64,000 nucleotides of DNA from JAEKNW01 sp963677815 (GCA_963677815.1 OY782499.1:1488001-1552000); one strand, 5' to 3'. Counted from the stretch's first letter, positions 15,382-26,400 are shown. The notes: generated by a model not told the origin, from the letters alone. Numbers and translations: made by a program.

Positions 15382-17151
15382 TTAGTTTAAGAAATTCCAA
15401 GATAAGAATACTGTTATAGATTGAGGGATAGTTCTATATCCAGTAATGATTTGATTATCAAGGATATTCTTCCAATAAGCGATAATTTCAAACTGTTTAG
15501 TTATCTGAAAACCAAGATATAAATCCAAGAGGGAAGAATCTGTATTGAAGATTTCTTCTTCATTATCAAAGGATAAATAGGAATCAAAATAATGATGAGA
15601 CAAACCCGCTTTAATGAAATTATTATGATTTACATCTCTAGCTATTTCCAAAGAGTTTGAGAGTATAGCTTTAGGTATATAATGGATATTATTGTTCTCA
15701 TAATCTTGATAAAACTTCATGTTAGAAGTCAATTTAACAGCATATTTACCATAAGAATGTTTAAACTTTGTGGTAAAATTAGTTTTTAGAGCTTGAAAGT
15801 CATTTTTATAATCAGTATTTATTAATTTAGATTTAATTTGTGAATTTGAAAGAGAAAGTCCTAATTCAAGATAAGAAGATTGATAGTTTACTGCTAATCC
15901 AGAGTTGTTTTTCTCATTTAAATAATAGAAAATGTGGTTTAGTTCTTGATTATTTCCTGAATCACTTTGGGTTGAATAATCTTCAATTATATTCTCTTTG
16001 GCAAGTGTTTCTTTGAAATTATTAAAGAGAGAAATTTTATAATTATCAAGCAGATTGTAGCTTAGCTCATTATCGGCCATAATCTGGTAAGGAAAAGTAA
16101 TAAGAAGTCTGTTATCAGTATTAAACTTTTCATAAGTAGAAACTAAAGAGAAATCTAACAGTTGGTCAATATCAGATGATAAGGCATTAATTTCCTGACT
16201 ATAGAAATCTTCTTGGTGGATAAAATATTCATAATTCAGATCTGCAAACCAGTGATTAGTTAAAATTTCTTTATTTAAAAGGATTTGAAAAAATTCTCTT
16301 TTCAAGGTATTGTTGCTAGCACCTTTATAGTTTTCTGTAGAGTATTTTAAACCAAGACTTAGATAATTGTTATTATAAATAGAAGAAAAAGATTGGCTAT
16401 TTTCTTCAAAGATAGTAGTTTTAAGCATAAAAGCAGGGGATAGCCTATGGTAAGGGCCTTCATAAGCAACTGAATTAAAAGCAATGTCTAAGGACGAGTT
16501 AGCGAAAGGGATTATGAGGTTACTAGATGTATTTGAGGCTAATTCATTACCACTGTAAAAGCCTGCTTTGGCAAAGTTCATTCTAAAATCTAAGTTGAAG
16601 GTATCTAAAAACTCATTTTTTCTTAATGCAAAGTAACCAGTTCCTAAATCATAATCACCTGTACTTGCGACTACTTCAACTAATGTAACAGGTAGGTCAT
16701 AGTAATCTTTTCTTAACTTAACAAAATTATTCTTATAGTTTTCAGAATAAAATCTGTTATAATTTTGTAATTTTAAGTAGGAAGGATATATACTATTTAA
16801 TTCAGTGAAATTATCTTTACGTATTTGATAATTATCACTAGCCATTCCAAAAAGATGTCCCTGAATCGACCAATATAACTGTTTATTATTATCTGCAATA
16901 AAAGTTTCTCTACTTGTAGTTTTGTAATTCTCTACTTTATCAATGAGATTCAAATAAGCTTGACGATTGATTATTACTTGAGTTTCACTGTTAGATAGAG
17001 AATCTAGAATACTTTGAACATCTAATGAGTCATTTACTGATTCAATAACTAATAAGGAATCAGCCTTAGTATCAAGTAAAGTATCTTGCCCATAAGCAAG
17101 ACTAATCGTCAGAAAAGTAATAATAACAGAAAGATATATTTTAAATTTCAT
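15382..17151 (-). CDS. Predicted outer-membrane beta-barrel protein, last gene of the Mla-type operon
   Basis: 589 residues with a signal peptide ending near SLAYGQ. A helical/linker region follows to about residue 110. A long run of amphipathic beta-strands separated by polar N/S-rich loops then continues to a C-terminus ...VFLSWNFLN. Aromatic girdle patterns and length suggest a 14- to 20-strand barrel. Family not recognised. It lies 69 nt downstream of mlaF on the same strand with its own AAGGA ribosome site. It may be the outer-membrane acceptor or porin of the lipid transporter (inference from position). Confidence 0.65.
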   Translation of the reverse strand: MKFKIYLSVIITFLTISLAYGQDTLLDTKADSLLVIESVNDSLDVQSILDSLSNSETQVIINRQAYLNLIDKVENYKTTSRETFIADNNKQLYWSIQGHLFGMASDNYQIRKDNFTELNSIYPSYLKLQNYNRFYSENYKNNFVKLRKDYYDLPVTLVEVVASTGDYDLGTGYFALRKNEFLDTFNLDFRMNFAKAGFYSGNELASNTSSNLIIPFANSSLDIAFNSVAYEGPYHRLSPAFMLKTTIFEENSQSFSSIYNNNYLSLGLKYSTENYKGASNNTLKREFFQILLNKEILTNHWFADLNYEYFIHQEDFYSQEINALSSDIDQLLDFSLVSTYEKFNTDNRLLITFPYQIMADNELSYNLLDNYKISLFNNFKETLAKENIIEDYSTQSDSGNNQELNHIFYYLNEKNNSGLAVNYQSSYLELGLSLSNSQIKSKLINTDYKNDFQALKTNFTTKFKHSYGKYAVKLTSNMKFYQDYENNNIHYIPKAILSNSLEIARDVNHNNFIKAGLSHHYFDSYLSFDNEEEIFNTDSSLLDLYLGFQITKQFEIIAYWKNILDNQIITGYRTIPQSITVFLSWNFLN

Positions 17152-17220
17152 GTAAGAAATCCTTTGATAAAAGTTTTTTCCATAAATTAAAAAGCTACAA
17201 AAAATTACAAGAAAAAAATA

Positions 17221-17961
17221 TCAAAAAGAACCAATTTCAAAGAATTCTTCAACCTGTGGAATCCCAGATTTCTTAGCTTCTTCCAAACTACCTGTAAAGA
17301 GTAGTTTTCCCTTGTGCAAATAGATAATTCTATCTGCAATTCTATGGATTGATGCTAACTCATGAGTAACTATTACCATAGACATCTTGAGTTGATTTTT
17401 TAAGTTAATAATCAGCTTATCTAAATCTGCACTTGTAACTGGGTCTAAGCCAGCAGAAGGTTCATCACAGAAGAGAATTTCTGGTTCTAGAGCTAAAGCT
17501 CTAGCCAGGGCTGCTCTTTTCTTCATACCACCAGATAGCTCAGATGGGGTAAGATAAACAGCATGGTCCAGATTAACAAGGTGTAATTTAGTTTTAATAA
17601 TTCTATCAATAATTTCTCTAGGTAGATTCGTATGTTGCTCTAAAGGGATTGCTACATTATCGTATACAGAAATAGAGTTTAGCAGTGCTCCATTTTGAAA
17701 TAGCATACCCGTCCGTTTGAGAATTTCATCAAATTCTTCGTCATCTAGCTGAGTAACTTCTTGACCTAAAATTTCAACTGAACCAGAATAGGGTTGGTAC
17801 ATTCTTAAAATATTTTTTAGCAGAGTTGTTTTACCACATCCACTAGTGCCGAGGATAACAGTAACTTCCCCTTTATACATTTCCACTGAAATTCCATCGA
17901 GAACAATTTTATCACCATATTTGGCGATTAAGTTATTCGTTTTAATAATAGTATCTTTCAT
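17221..17961 (-). CDS. mlaF: ABC transporter ATPase of MlaF type (phospholipid transport)
   Basis: 246 residues with Walker A GTSGCGKTTLLK, Q-loop (RTGMLFQNGALLNSISV), signature LSGGMKKRAALARAL and Walker B EILFCDEP, followed by the D-loop SAGLDP and the H-loop ...TH. The LSGGMKKR signature is typical of MlaF/Ttg2A ATPases. It powers lipid movement by MlaE in the inner membrane. It starts 2 nt after the MlaE stop. Confidence 0.93.
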   Translation of the reverse strand: MKDTIIKTNNLIAKYGDKIVLDGISVEMYKGEVTVILGTSGCGKTTLLKNILRMYQPYSGSVEILGQEVTQLDDEEFDEILKRTGMLFQNGALLNSISVYDNVAIPLEQHTNLPREIIDRIIKTKLHLVNLDHAVYLTPSELSGGMKKRAALARALALEPEILFCDEPSAGLDPVTSADLDKLIINLKNQLKMSMVIVTHELASIHRIADRIIYLHKGKLLFTGSLEEAKKSGIPQVEEFFEIGSF

Positions 17962-17963
17962 AA

Positions 17964-19040
17964 TTATAAGTAGATTAAGCTAAATGCTGCATCTGCTAAG
18001 ATAACAGCAAAGATTGAAGAAACAACAGAGCTTGTAGTTGCTTTACCAACGCCTTCAGCTCCTCCAGTAACCTTCATACCGTAATAGGCACCAATAATAA
18101 CAATTAACCAAGAGAATGTTATAGTTTTTATGAGGGTAATTAGAATATCCTTAACAGCTAAGATATTGATTGATCTAGAAATATAAACTTCTAGAGCTAC
18201 ATCTAAAAAACCAACAGATATTAGTAAACCTGCAGCCATGCTTATTAAAACTGAGAAAGCTACCAAGATAGGCATAGTCAATGTAATAGCATGAAATTTT
18301 GGGACTATTACATATTTTATTGGATTAAGAGCCATCATCTTAAGAGCATCTAGCTCTTCTGTAACTTTCATTGTAGCAATCTCTGAAGCTATAGCTGAAC
18401 CAGATCTACCAGCTATAATTATAGCTGTGATAAGGGGTCCCATTTCCCTGACAATTGAAATACTCAGTAAATCAGCAATATAGACATTTGCCCCGAATTT
18501 TTGTAATTGGAAACCTGATTGTAAGGTTAAGATGAAACCGATAACAAAAGATAAGAGAGCAACAATAGGTAGTGCATCAAGACCTATTGCTAAAGCTTGT
18601 TCAGTCACTGCTCCTTTACGTCTGCCCTTATTATTTACAATTCCACTAATACTCCACCAAATTGTGTCAGAAGCCAGGTATAGTCCATCTACTAACTGCT
18701 TGATAAAGGACAAGCAACTGTCTCCAGCCTTAATGAAAATATTATCAGCTTTAGGTTTTTCAACTTTTTTACTTTGAGTATTAGTAAATATTTCAATTGT
18801 TTTCATAATTGAATCATCTACATGCTCAAGATTTGTCAGATTCAATTGATTCCTGTCCAAGATTGTTTCAATTAAAGAAACACCAGCTCCGTCAATTGCT
18901 TGAACTTGTTCTAGGTTAATGCTAGTAAGCTTTTCCTTATTAAAGCTATGATCATAAGACTTAAGTAGGGAGGTGATATTCTTAATCACGATATCCCCAC
19001 TTAAGTAAAGTGTTTTATCTTTTAAGTTTAGTTGAGCCAT
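17964..19040 (-). CDS. mlaE: MlaE-type permease with N-terminal STAS domain (MlaB-MlaE fusion)
   Basis: 358 residues. Positions 1-95 look like a STAS domain (LYLSGDIVIKNITSLL, NLEQVQAIDGAGVSLIETI), equivalent to MlaB. The rest is the MlaE permease with about five membrane segments and the family signature VREMGPLITAIIIAGRSGSA...EIATMKVTEELDAL. It forms the membrane core of the Mla lipid transporter with MlaF and MlaD. STAS-MlaE fusions are known in other bacteria. It sits between the lipoprotein-barrel gene (6-nt gap) and mlaF. Confidence 0.9.
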   Translation of the reverse strand: MAQLNLKDKTLYLSGDIVIKNITSLLKSYDHSFNKEKLTSINLEQVQAIDGAGVSLIETILDRNQLNLTNLEHVDDSIMKTIEIFTNTQSKKVEKPKADNIFIKAGDSCLSFIKQLVDGLYLASDTIWWSISGIVNNKGRRKGAVTEQALAIGLDALPIVALLSFVIGFILTLQSGFQLQKFGANVYIADLLSISIVREMGPLITAIIIAGRSGSAIASEIATMKVTEELDALKMMALNPIKYVIVPKFHAITLTMPILVAFSVLISMAAGLLISVGFLDVALEVYISRSINILAVKDILITLIKTITFSWLIVIIGAYYGMKVTGGAEGVGKATTSSVVSSIFAVILADAAFSLIYL

Positions 19041-19046
19041 AATTAA

Positions 19047-21164
19047 TTAGAAGAAGTAAGATAATCTAATGAATGAAGATGTTGTATAAACGAAGTAGTC
19101 TTTGATATTCTCATTATAATTTACATCAAATCTAAAATCCCAAGAGACATTTCTGATTAACTTTATATTGAATACATTAACAAATTCAAAGGTAGGTTTT
19201 TCTTCACCTTGAAGAGGAATAAGTAAATCTGCTGTAGAAGACCAACTAAGTCTAACTTGAGGAATATTAACATTGGCAACAATAGATGTAGCTACCCCTT
19301 TTGTAGAAGTATCTTCTAGTTTCTTGTAGCTTCTATAGCCAGTATCACTATCATCTCCATCATAAACTAAAACATCGCTATTATAGGTTTGTAACCACCC
19401 TAAACCTGCTCTAAAGTTTATGTTACCATATTTACCATTATCAATTCTGTAATTAAGACCGATATCTTCTTTTAAGGTTAGAGGGAATAGAGGATTTTGC
19501 ATTTTAATTTTTTCTTGATTAAACAGAGTATCTATGACAACCCCAGACTCATTTTTAATAATGTAATTCTGCTCTGTAAAATAGTTATGTTTAGGGAAAA
19601 AGTGAGAATTACTATCAAAACGACCGTAAAATCCTAATTGTTTCCAGATATTATAGATAAGCGTATTATTAAATCTAAAATCATCTACAGATATTTTCAA
19701 ATCTTCTTCAGATGCTTTATTAAAACCTAGTTCCCAGTCAATTCTACCCTCATAATCTATGTTATCCTTACGATAGTACATTTTTCTATCAAACTGACTG
19801 CTTAAAGTTAAGTTCTCATCAAAAGAATCCTCTTCATCATCATTATCAATGTTAACATTGAAATTGAGATGGAAAGCATTTTGTGTTGACCAGAAAGTTT
19901 TCAAAAGATTATCAGTCTCTTGTGGGTGAATACCAGCCCCTAAGAGTTTTCCATTAGTACCATTAGGGTCAACAACAATTGTTAAATTATAGTGCTTATT
20001 CTTTTCTAAATCAATAGTTGTAAAATCTATATAGGAAGAAAAAGAAGCTCCATCAATAGTAATGAAATAGCGACCTGGTTCAAGAATCCAAACTCTGTTT
20101 TCTTCACCTGCCTCATCAGCAGCAGAAAAATCAAAACCAACAGCTTGGTTAGAAGTCCCTTCATAGATATCATAGTTCATTCTTACTTTATTCTTACTGG
20201 AATCAATTATGTTAATAATTAAAGATGACCAGTTGGGTTTAACAATAGCTCGATGTTTTGGTTTAATCTCGATGGGGTAGGGGATTTCACGCTCTTGTCC
20301 TTGACCAAGATAAAGCGTATATTTACCAACAGGAAGTGTAATGATCTCGCCCATTTCTATGATAGTATCAAATGATGTATCGTTACTTTTTACAAGGACT
20401 TTAGGTGCGTTTGGACTATTCGAAATGTTAGGAATTGTAAGTTCTCCACTTGTATCCTCAATCCCTTCAATAATAATGGATTGATAGATATCATCATATT
20501 CTACAACCTCCATATTTAACTCTGGAATAGAATTTTTACTCTCGACCCCATTATCAAAGTAGTCTTGTGTCTTTAACAAAAAGTTATCGTATTCCTCGGA
20601 GATTATCTCTGAAAATGTTTGTACTACTGAACTCATTCTACTGTCTAATACTTGAATAGTTCTATTTGATCTATGAACAACTACAATTCTTTGTTTTGCA
20701 TTTCTAAGATAGAAGTCTATTCTTACATGAGCAGAAGTTTGTTCGTTAGTGTTTACCTTTTCAATATTCCCTACAAAAGAATCAATATAGTAGTCAGGAA
20801 TAGAGGTAAATAGGTCTCTTTGAACGCTTTCAAAGAAGTTATATCTATTTGTCTTTTGAAGAAGAAGTTGAGGAATTGCATTATACAGTTTATCAGCCCA
20901 TAAATCAGTTTCAGAGTATGATATAGTATTGATTGAATTTTTTTCAACAATCTGATTTCTTTGATAAGATCTAGGTATTTGAGATTCTGTGATTTCCACA
21001 GTATATGGATAAGGAGATGACATCTTAAGCTCTTCTTTATCTAGATGTGGAAAATAATCTAAAATATAATGATTTATTTCTTTAATTTCTCTATTGCTTG
21101 AACAGCCTGTAAATGTTGCACTTATAAAAACTATTATTGATAATAAGTAAATTAACTTTTTCAT
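19047..21164 (-). CDS. PqiC-like ABC-transport auxiliary lipoprotein fused to a C-terminal outer-membrane beta-barrel
   Basis: 705 residues. The lipobox FTGC gives lipid-modified C21. Residues about 30-210 match the ABC-transport auxiliary (PqiC/DUF330) fold: YILDYFP, IPRSYQRNQIVEK, ETDLWADKLYNAIPQLLLQ, then the strand-rich FVGNIEKV...VRIDFYLRNA. Residues about 220-405 form PEGA- or Ig-like beta modules (LPVGKYTLYLGQG, LEPGRYFITIDG). From about 415 the protein is a run of amphipathic strands ending ...FIRLSYFF, with the terminal Phe of an outer-membrane barrel. One chain could therefore link the periplasmic lipid path to the outer membrane. It lies between mlaD (10-nt gap) and mlaE. I know no described protein with this order. 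Confidence 0.75.
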   Translation of the reverse strand: MKKLIYLLSIIVFISATFTGCSSNREIKEINHYILDYFPHLDKEELKMSSPYPYTVEITESQIPRSYQRNQIVEKNSINTISYSETDLWADKLYNAIPQLLLQKTNRYNFFESVQRDLFTSIPDYYIDSFVGNIEKVNTNEQTSAHVRIDFYLRNAKQRIVVVHRSNRTIQVLDSRMSSVVQTFSEIISEEYDNFLLKTQDYFDNGVESKNSIPELNMEVVEYDDIYQSIIIEGIEDTSGELTIPNISNSPNAPKVLVKSNDTSFDTIIEMGEIITLPVGKYTLYLGQGQEREIPYPIEIKPKHRAIVKPNWSSLIINIIDSSKNKVRMNYDIYEGTSNQAVGFDFSAADEAGEENRVWILEPGRYFITIDGASFSSYIDFTTIDLEKNKHYNLTIVVDPNGTNGKLLGAGIHPQETDNLLKTFWSTQNAFHLNFNVNIDNDDEEDSFDENLTLSSQFDRKMYYRKDNIDYEGRIDWELGFNKASEEDLKISVDDFRFNNTLIYNIWKQLGFYGRFDSNSHFFPKHNYFTEQNYIIKNESGVVIDTLFNQEKIKMQNPLFPLTLKEDIGLNYRIDNGKYGNINFRAGLGWLQTYNSDVLVYDGDDSDTGYRSYKKLEDTSTKGVATSIVANVNIPQVRLSWSSTADLLIPLQGEEKPTFEFVNVFNIKLIRNVSWDFRFDVNYNENIKDYFVYTTSSFIRLSYFF

Positions 21165-21174
21165 TGCTTTCCCT

Positions 21175-22134
21175 CTATTCTCCTCTAATTAATATGGATG
21201 GATTGTCATTTATTTGTTTTGAAAATTCGTTAAAATTCTCCATAGCTTCTCGGGCTGAATCTAAGATTTCTAAAATATCTCTTCGAGATCTAACAACAGT
21301 ATTATCAACAGTAGTAACCATTGATTCTAGTCTTACTATGGAACTATTTAAACTAGTAACAAGTTCGTTCAAGTTAGCATTAGCTAAATCAGTTGAAATA
21401 GTATCTAGATTTGTGATAATATTTGTAACAGAACCACTATTTAATATCTGATTAACAGATGCTATGGACTGAGTAGTGGCAGTTACTAAAGTGTCTAATT
21501 TGGCATCTAAAACATTGGTAAACTTTGCAACATCTCCCGAGATAAGCTCTAAGTTTCTCATAGTCCCTTCTAGGGTCGAACGATTATCCGTGAGTATATT
21601 ATCTAGATTAGAGATGATTGAAGACATCCTTTCAATATTATCTTGATCTGCAAGATTATTCAAACTCTTAATTAAAGCATCTAATTGTTCGGTTATAGAT
21701 ACTGCCTTGTTGGTAATTGTTCCAAAGAGCGATTTCTCTACCTCTATGTATGATTCAGGGGCTAGTAACTTTGCTTCATTTGTTCCCCCCTTAATCTCAA
21801 TACTATTTAAACCAGTAATTCCAACAGGGGATAAACTAGCTCTGGCATCACTTTTAATAGGTGTACCCCCCTTAATGGATATTGTAACAATTATAGCAGT
21901 AACATCTTGAGGTGAAATAACAATTTCTTCAACCCGTCCAACTCCTATTCCTTGATAGTTTACCTTGCTACCAACATCTAATCCACCCACAGATTCATTA
22001 AGAAAATTGATATAGTAGATATCACGTTGCTGGGATAAATTTGCACCTGCTATAACTATAATTGTTATAACAATCAATGTAAAACCTGTTATTAAAAAGA
22101 CACCAAGTCGAAATTTTTGAGCTTTATTTGCCAT
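21175..22134 (-). CDS. mlaD: MCE-domain substrate-binding protein of MlaD type
   Basis: 319 residues: an N-terminal membrane anchor (about 10-30), one MCE domain (about 38-115, VGGLDVGSKVNYQGIGVGRV and the SPVGITGLNSIEI loop), then a long predicted coiled coil to the C-terminus with regular leucines (LDNILTDNRSTLEGTMRNLE...). It would form a hexameric lipid tunnel on MlaE. The coiled-coil tail is longer than in E. coli MlaD and could extend the tunnel across the periplasm. Its ATG overlaps the end of the PhzF-like gene by 11 nt. Confidence 0.9.
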   Translation of the reverse strand: MANKAQKFRLGVFLITGFTLIVITIIVIAGANLSQQRDIYYINFLNESVGGLDVGSKVNYQGIGVGRVEEIVISPQDVTAIIVTISIKGGTPIKSDARASLSPVGITGLNSIEIKGGTNEAKLLAPESYIEVEKSLFGTITNKAVSITEQLDALIKSLNNLADQDNIERMSSIISNLDNILTDNRSTLEGTMRNLELISGDVAKFTNVLDAKLDTLVTATTQSIASVNQILNSGSVTNIITNLDTISTDLANANLNELVTSLNSSIVRLESMVTTVDNTVVRSRRDILEILDSAREAMENFNEFSKQINDNPSILIRGE

Positions 22135-22939
22135 TTACACCTACCATTAAGTTACCTTCTAATATAATTTTTGCTTGTCCTTGAATAGAAACATTACTTT
22201 GCTTATTAATTATCTTCATATTACCTCCCCTTAAAGACATCTGTTGAATATGAATTTCATCTGTTTTAAGTTTCTTGAACCAATATTCTGAGACTACTAA
22301 GCCAGCAGAACCAGTTACAGGATCTTCTGGGATGCCTTCCCATGGATCAAAGAATCTCATTTTAACCTTTCCAGCTTGAAAATTACTAATTATTAATCCT
22401 CGAATACTAGGGACTATCTCATTAATCTTATATATTTCATCACTTGTGATATTGAGTTGTTCTAGAGGCAAAGAATCGCTAATAAAGATTGATAAATATT
22501 TATTTTTCTCACTAAAATAGACTTCATCTTTTATCGGAAAGGAGAAAAATGATTGCATATCAGAGCTTATGTTATGCTTCTTTAAAGCATCTTTCGGTAA
22601 ATCAATACTTATTAAATCTGCTTCTTGAGAACATGCTAATTTTCCATAACTAGTATGAAAATCTACTGTGCTTGCTTGAGCATTGATATATTCAAAATAA
22701 ATTTTCGCCGTTGCTAAGCTAGCATGCCCACATAGACCGACTTCTGTAGTTGGAGAAAACCATCTTAACGTAAATTCTTCAGTTCTTTCCTCCAACAAAA
22801 AAGCTGTTTCAGAAAATCCAATTTCGCTAGCTATATTTTGTAATACCCTATCTGTTAATGGCATAGTCAATATAACAACTGCTGCGGGATTCCCCTTAAA
22901 AGCTTGATCTGTAAATGAATCAACATAATATATTTTCAT
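22124..22939 (-). CDS. PhzF-family isomerase/epimerase-like protein
   Basis: 271 residues from ATG 22939 (MKIYYVDSFTDQAFKGNPAA); an upstream in-frame start would add a hydrophobic, unlikely leader. PhzF signatures: F-x-GNPAAVV, the catalytic Glu in GFSETAFL, LRWFSPTTEVGLCGHASLA, and DPVTGSAGLVVSEY near the C-terminus. The family includes phenazine enzyme PhzF and diaminopimelate-epimerase-like folds; the substrate is unknown. It is the first gene of the Mla-type operon by an 11-nt overlap with mlaD, but no functional link is known. Confidence 0.88.
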   Translation of the reverse strand: MKIYYVDSFTDQAFKGNPAAVVILTMPLTDRVLQNIASEIGFSETAFLLEERTEEFTLRWFSPTTEVGLCGHASLATAKIYFEYINAQASTVDFHTSYGKLACSQEADLISIDLPKDALKKHNISSDMQSFFSFPIKDEVYFSEKNKYLSIFISDSLPLEQLNITSDEIYKINEIVPSIRGLIISNFQAGKVKMRFFDPWEGIPEDPVTGSAGLVVSEYWFKKLKTDEIHIQQMSLRGGNMKIINKQSNVSIQGQAKIILEGNLMVGVNGK

Positions 22940-23472
22940 AAACCTAATTAATACTGGGCTTATAAAAAAGTCAAGAAATATGAACAATATATATGTTTAA
23001 CTTATAAATCATGCATGTTAATTAGGTCTTATCTGTGGTATTCTTGTTTGCTTTTTTGTTGATATAACTCAAAAGATTTGTAGTAGAAATAACCATTTCA
23101 GATAATTATTTTTCCTTGATTGTTAGTCTCACTATAAAAATCCAATGACTTATAGAGTAAGTAACAATCAAGAGATAGTAAGCTACTAGTCAGAGTAATT
23201 AAGGCTATCTCCAAAGCAGAGGAAATGTTATTGATGATAATTATTTAGAAAGTCAAGAAAACCTAAAGATATGCAATATTGTAGACTTCTTTAAGGATAG
23301 GCTACTGAGGAGGGTGGCTTGAGGATTGAACAGTCTCTCGATTATTTAAATATTAACCCAAAAAAAGATATTGACTAATTATTAAAATTGAATAGATTAT
23401 AAGTTATGTATATTTAGATTTTAAAGTAGCTTCATCAATGTAAAGCAAAACATTCCCCTTATTGGAGTTTAA
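22940..23472. other. Intergenic region with one palindromic repeat and a possible promoter
   Basis: About 530 bp between divergent phzF-like and hybrid-kinase genes. It holds a 60-bp hairpin repeat (separate entry) and a TTGACT box at 23373-23378 that could be the -35 of the kinase gene. No coding potential is seen. Confidence 0.5.
23113..23172. repeat. Short palindromic repeat family (TTGATTGTTA...TAACAATCAA), copy 1
   Basis: TCCTTGATTGTTAGT on the left and AGTAACAATCAAG on the right form the arms of a roughly 60-bp hairpin with an inner loop containing CCAATGACTTATAGAG. Two further copies lie at 41451-41508 and 57042-57101. Confidence 0.7.
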
Positions 23473-26400
23473 ATGAAAAAAGAATTAATGGCTGAGATAA
23501 TTGATAAATCACCATTTGGTTTAGCATATCATAAAATAATCTTAGACAAGCATGGGAAACCGATAAACTATGTATTCCTTGAAGTAAATCAAGCATTTGA
23601 GAAACTCACAGGTTTAGCAAGAGACAAGGTAATAGGAAGAAAAGTAACAGAAGTAATTCCTGGGATAGAAAAAGCAGAATTTGATTGGATTGGTTTATAT
23701 GGTAAAGTTGCTTTAGAATTAGGGAATGAAACCTTTGAAGAGTATTCCCCCCAGTTAAATAGATGGTATCAAGTAACAGTTTATTCTATTAAAAAAGGTT
23801 ATTTCACAACATCTTTTTTTGATATTTCAGACAGAAAAAAAGCCTTGGAAGACTTAAGACTACAAAAGCAACAGTTTGAACTTGCAGTAGAAGGTTCAAA
23901 TGATGGTATTTGGGATTGGAAAATTGCAGATGATGAATTATTTGTCTCTAAACGGTGGAAGGAAATTTTAGGTTTTACTAATGACGAGTTAAGCATTGAT
24001 ATGACTACTTTTAAATCCCTAATTTATAAAGGAGACCTAAAAAGATTTGATGAGAATCTTACACAATATTTTAAAAGAAATATCCCTGAATATTTTATAG
24101 AATATAGAATGAAACACAAAGATGATCATTTGATCTGGGTTTTGTCCAAAGGGCAAGCATTATGGGATGAGCAAGGTAAACCTTTCAGAATGTCAGGTTC
24201 TCTAAGTGATATAACAAATAATAAACAAATTCAACTTAAATACGAAAATAGATCTTATGAATTAGAAATTGCTAAAAATAAGTTAATAGAACAAAGTGAA
24301 ATATTAAGTAATGCTTTGCATGCAGGTGTGATGGGAGCATGGTCATATGACATAAAAAATCAAATTTATACTTTTTCAGATACTTTCTATTCTCTTTTTC
24401 ATACCAATATTGAAAAAGAAGGAAGTTATCAGATGTCGGTAAAAGAATATACTCAAAGGTTTATTCCTAAGAGCTATCAATATCTTGTTTTTTCTGAAAT
24501 AGAAAAATCCCTAGCTTATACAGGACAATCACAGACTAAATTCTTAGAACACCCAGTTATTTTCGCAGATGGACAAGAGGGTTGGATAAAAGTTTATTAC
24601 AGAGTTAAGTGGGATCATTCTGGAAAAGCCTATAAAATCACAGGTGTAAATCAAGATATTACTAATTTGAAAAAGACTGAATTTGAACAAGAAATGGTCT
24701 CAACCAGATTACAACTAGCTACAAAAGCAGGTAAAGTAGGGGTTTGGGATTTAGATCTGTTGGAGAATGTTCTTGTTTGGGATGAGCAAATGTATAGTTT
24801 GTATGGAGTTAATCCTGATACTTTTGGCGGAGCTTATGAATCGTGGCAACAAGGTGTTCATCCTGAAGATTTTGATAGAAGTGACAAAGAAGTTCAAGAT
24901 GCAATTCTTGGGATAAAGGATTTTGATACAGAATTTAGAGTTATCTGGCCTGATAATTCAGTTCATTATATTAGAGCTTTAGCAGTAATAATAAGAGATA
25001 ACCATGGCATGCCTTTAAGGATGATAGGAACTAATTGGGATATAACTAATCAGAAAATTATCGAAGATGAATTACGTAATTTAAATAAAAATTTAGCAGA
25101 ACAAACTGAAAGAGCAGAAATTGCTAATAAGGCTAAGTCAGAGTTTTTAGCTAATATGAGTCATGAGATTAGAACTCCTTTAAATGGTGTAATAGGTTTT
25201 ACTGATTTGCTCAAGGATACCCCACTAAATCCTCTACAAAAACAATATGTAGATAATGCTAATGTATCTGGTCATGCTCTTCTAGAGATAATCAGTAATA
25301 TTCTAGATTTCTCTAAAATAGAAGCAGGTATGTTAGAACTTGAGATAATAAAAACTGATATTATAGAATTGATAGAGAATAGTGTCGATATTATTCAATT
25401 TCCAGCTGGTAAAAAAGGACTTGAAATTTTACTAGAGCTAGACCCTAAAACCCCAAGATATGCTCATTTAGACCCTATTAGATTGAAACAGATTTTAGCA
25501 AACTTACTAAGTAATGCTGTAAAGTTTACTGAAGTTGGTGAGGTTAGTTTAAAAGTAGCCTTTACCAGAATTGATGGCAATCAAGGAAAGTTTACCTTCT
25601 CAGTGAGTGACACCGGAATTGGTATAAATGCTGAACAAATAAAGAAGCTCTTTAAATCTTTCTCACAAGCAGATTCTTCCACAACTAGAAAGTATGGTGG
25701 CACAGGCTTAGGCTTAGTGATTTCTGAAATGATAGCTAATAAAATGGGGTCTAGGATAGATGTGGAAAGTTCTTTTGGAAAAGGTTCAGTATTTTCCTTT
25801 GAGTTAACTACCACTTTTGAAGAAGGGGCAAAGATAGACTTTACCCAGAAGTGCGATTTAAGTAAAGCTATGATTATTGATGATAATGAACATAATCGTC
25901 AGATACTTCAGAATATGCTCTTACAGTGGGGGATAACATCTGAATTATATGAAAATGGACTTGATGTTCTAAAGAATTGCCAATCTTTTAAAAAATTTGA
26001 TTTAGTTATATGCGACTACAATATGCCTTATTTAGATGGGGTTGAAACAATAAAACTAATTAATGAAAGAATGGGGAAAGACTCAGATAATAATGCTATA
26101 ATTCTCCTATATTCATCTTCTGAAACTATTGATTCTCAAGAAAAATCTAAGGATATAGGACTACATTATCGATTAAATAAACCAGTGAAAAGTAGAGAAT
26201 TATTCGAATATATCTGTAGTTTAAAATCTTCAAAGAAAGCTAAAACTCAAGAACCATCTAAGATAATCCCAACAAAGAAGCAAGTACTTAAAAAGCATGA
26301 TAATGTAAATTGTGATTCAGTAAAAGTACTAGTAGCAGAAGATGTAAAAATGAACATGGTTTTGATTACAGCTATCTTGAATAAGCTCTTTGATAATATT

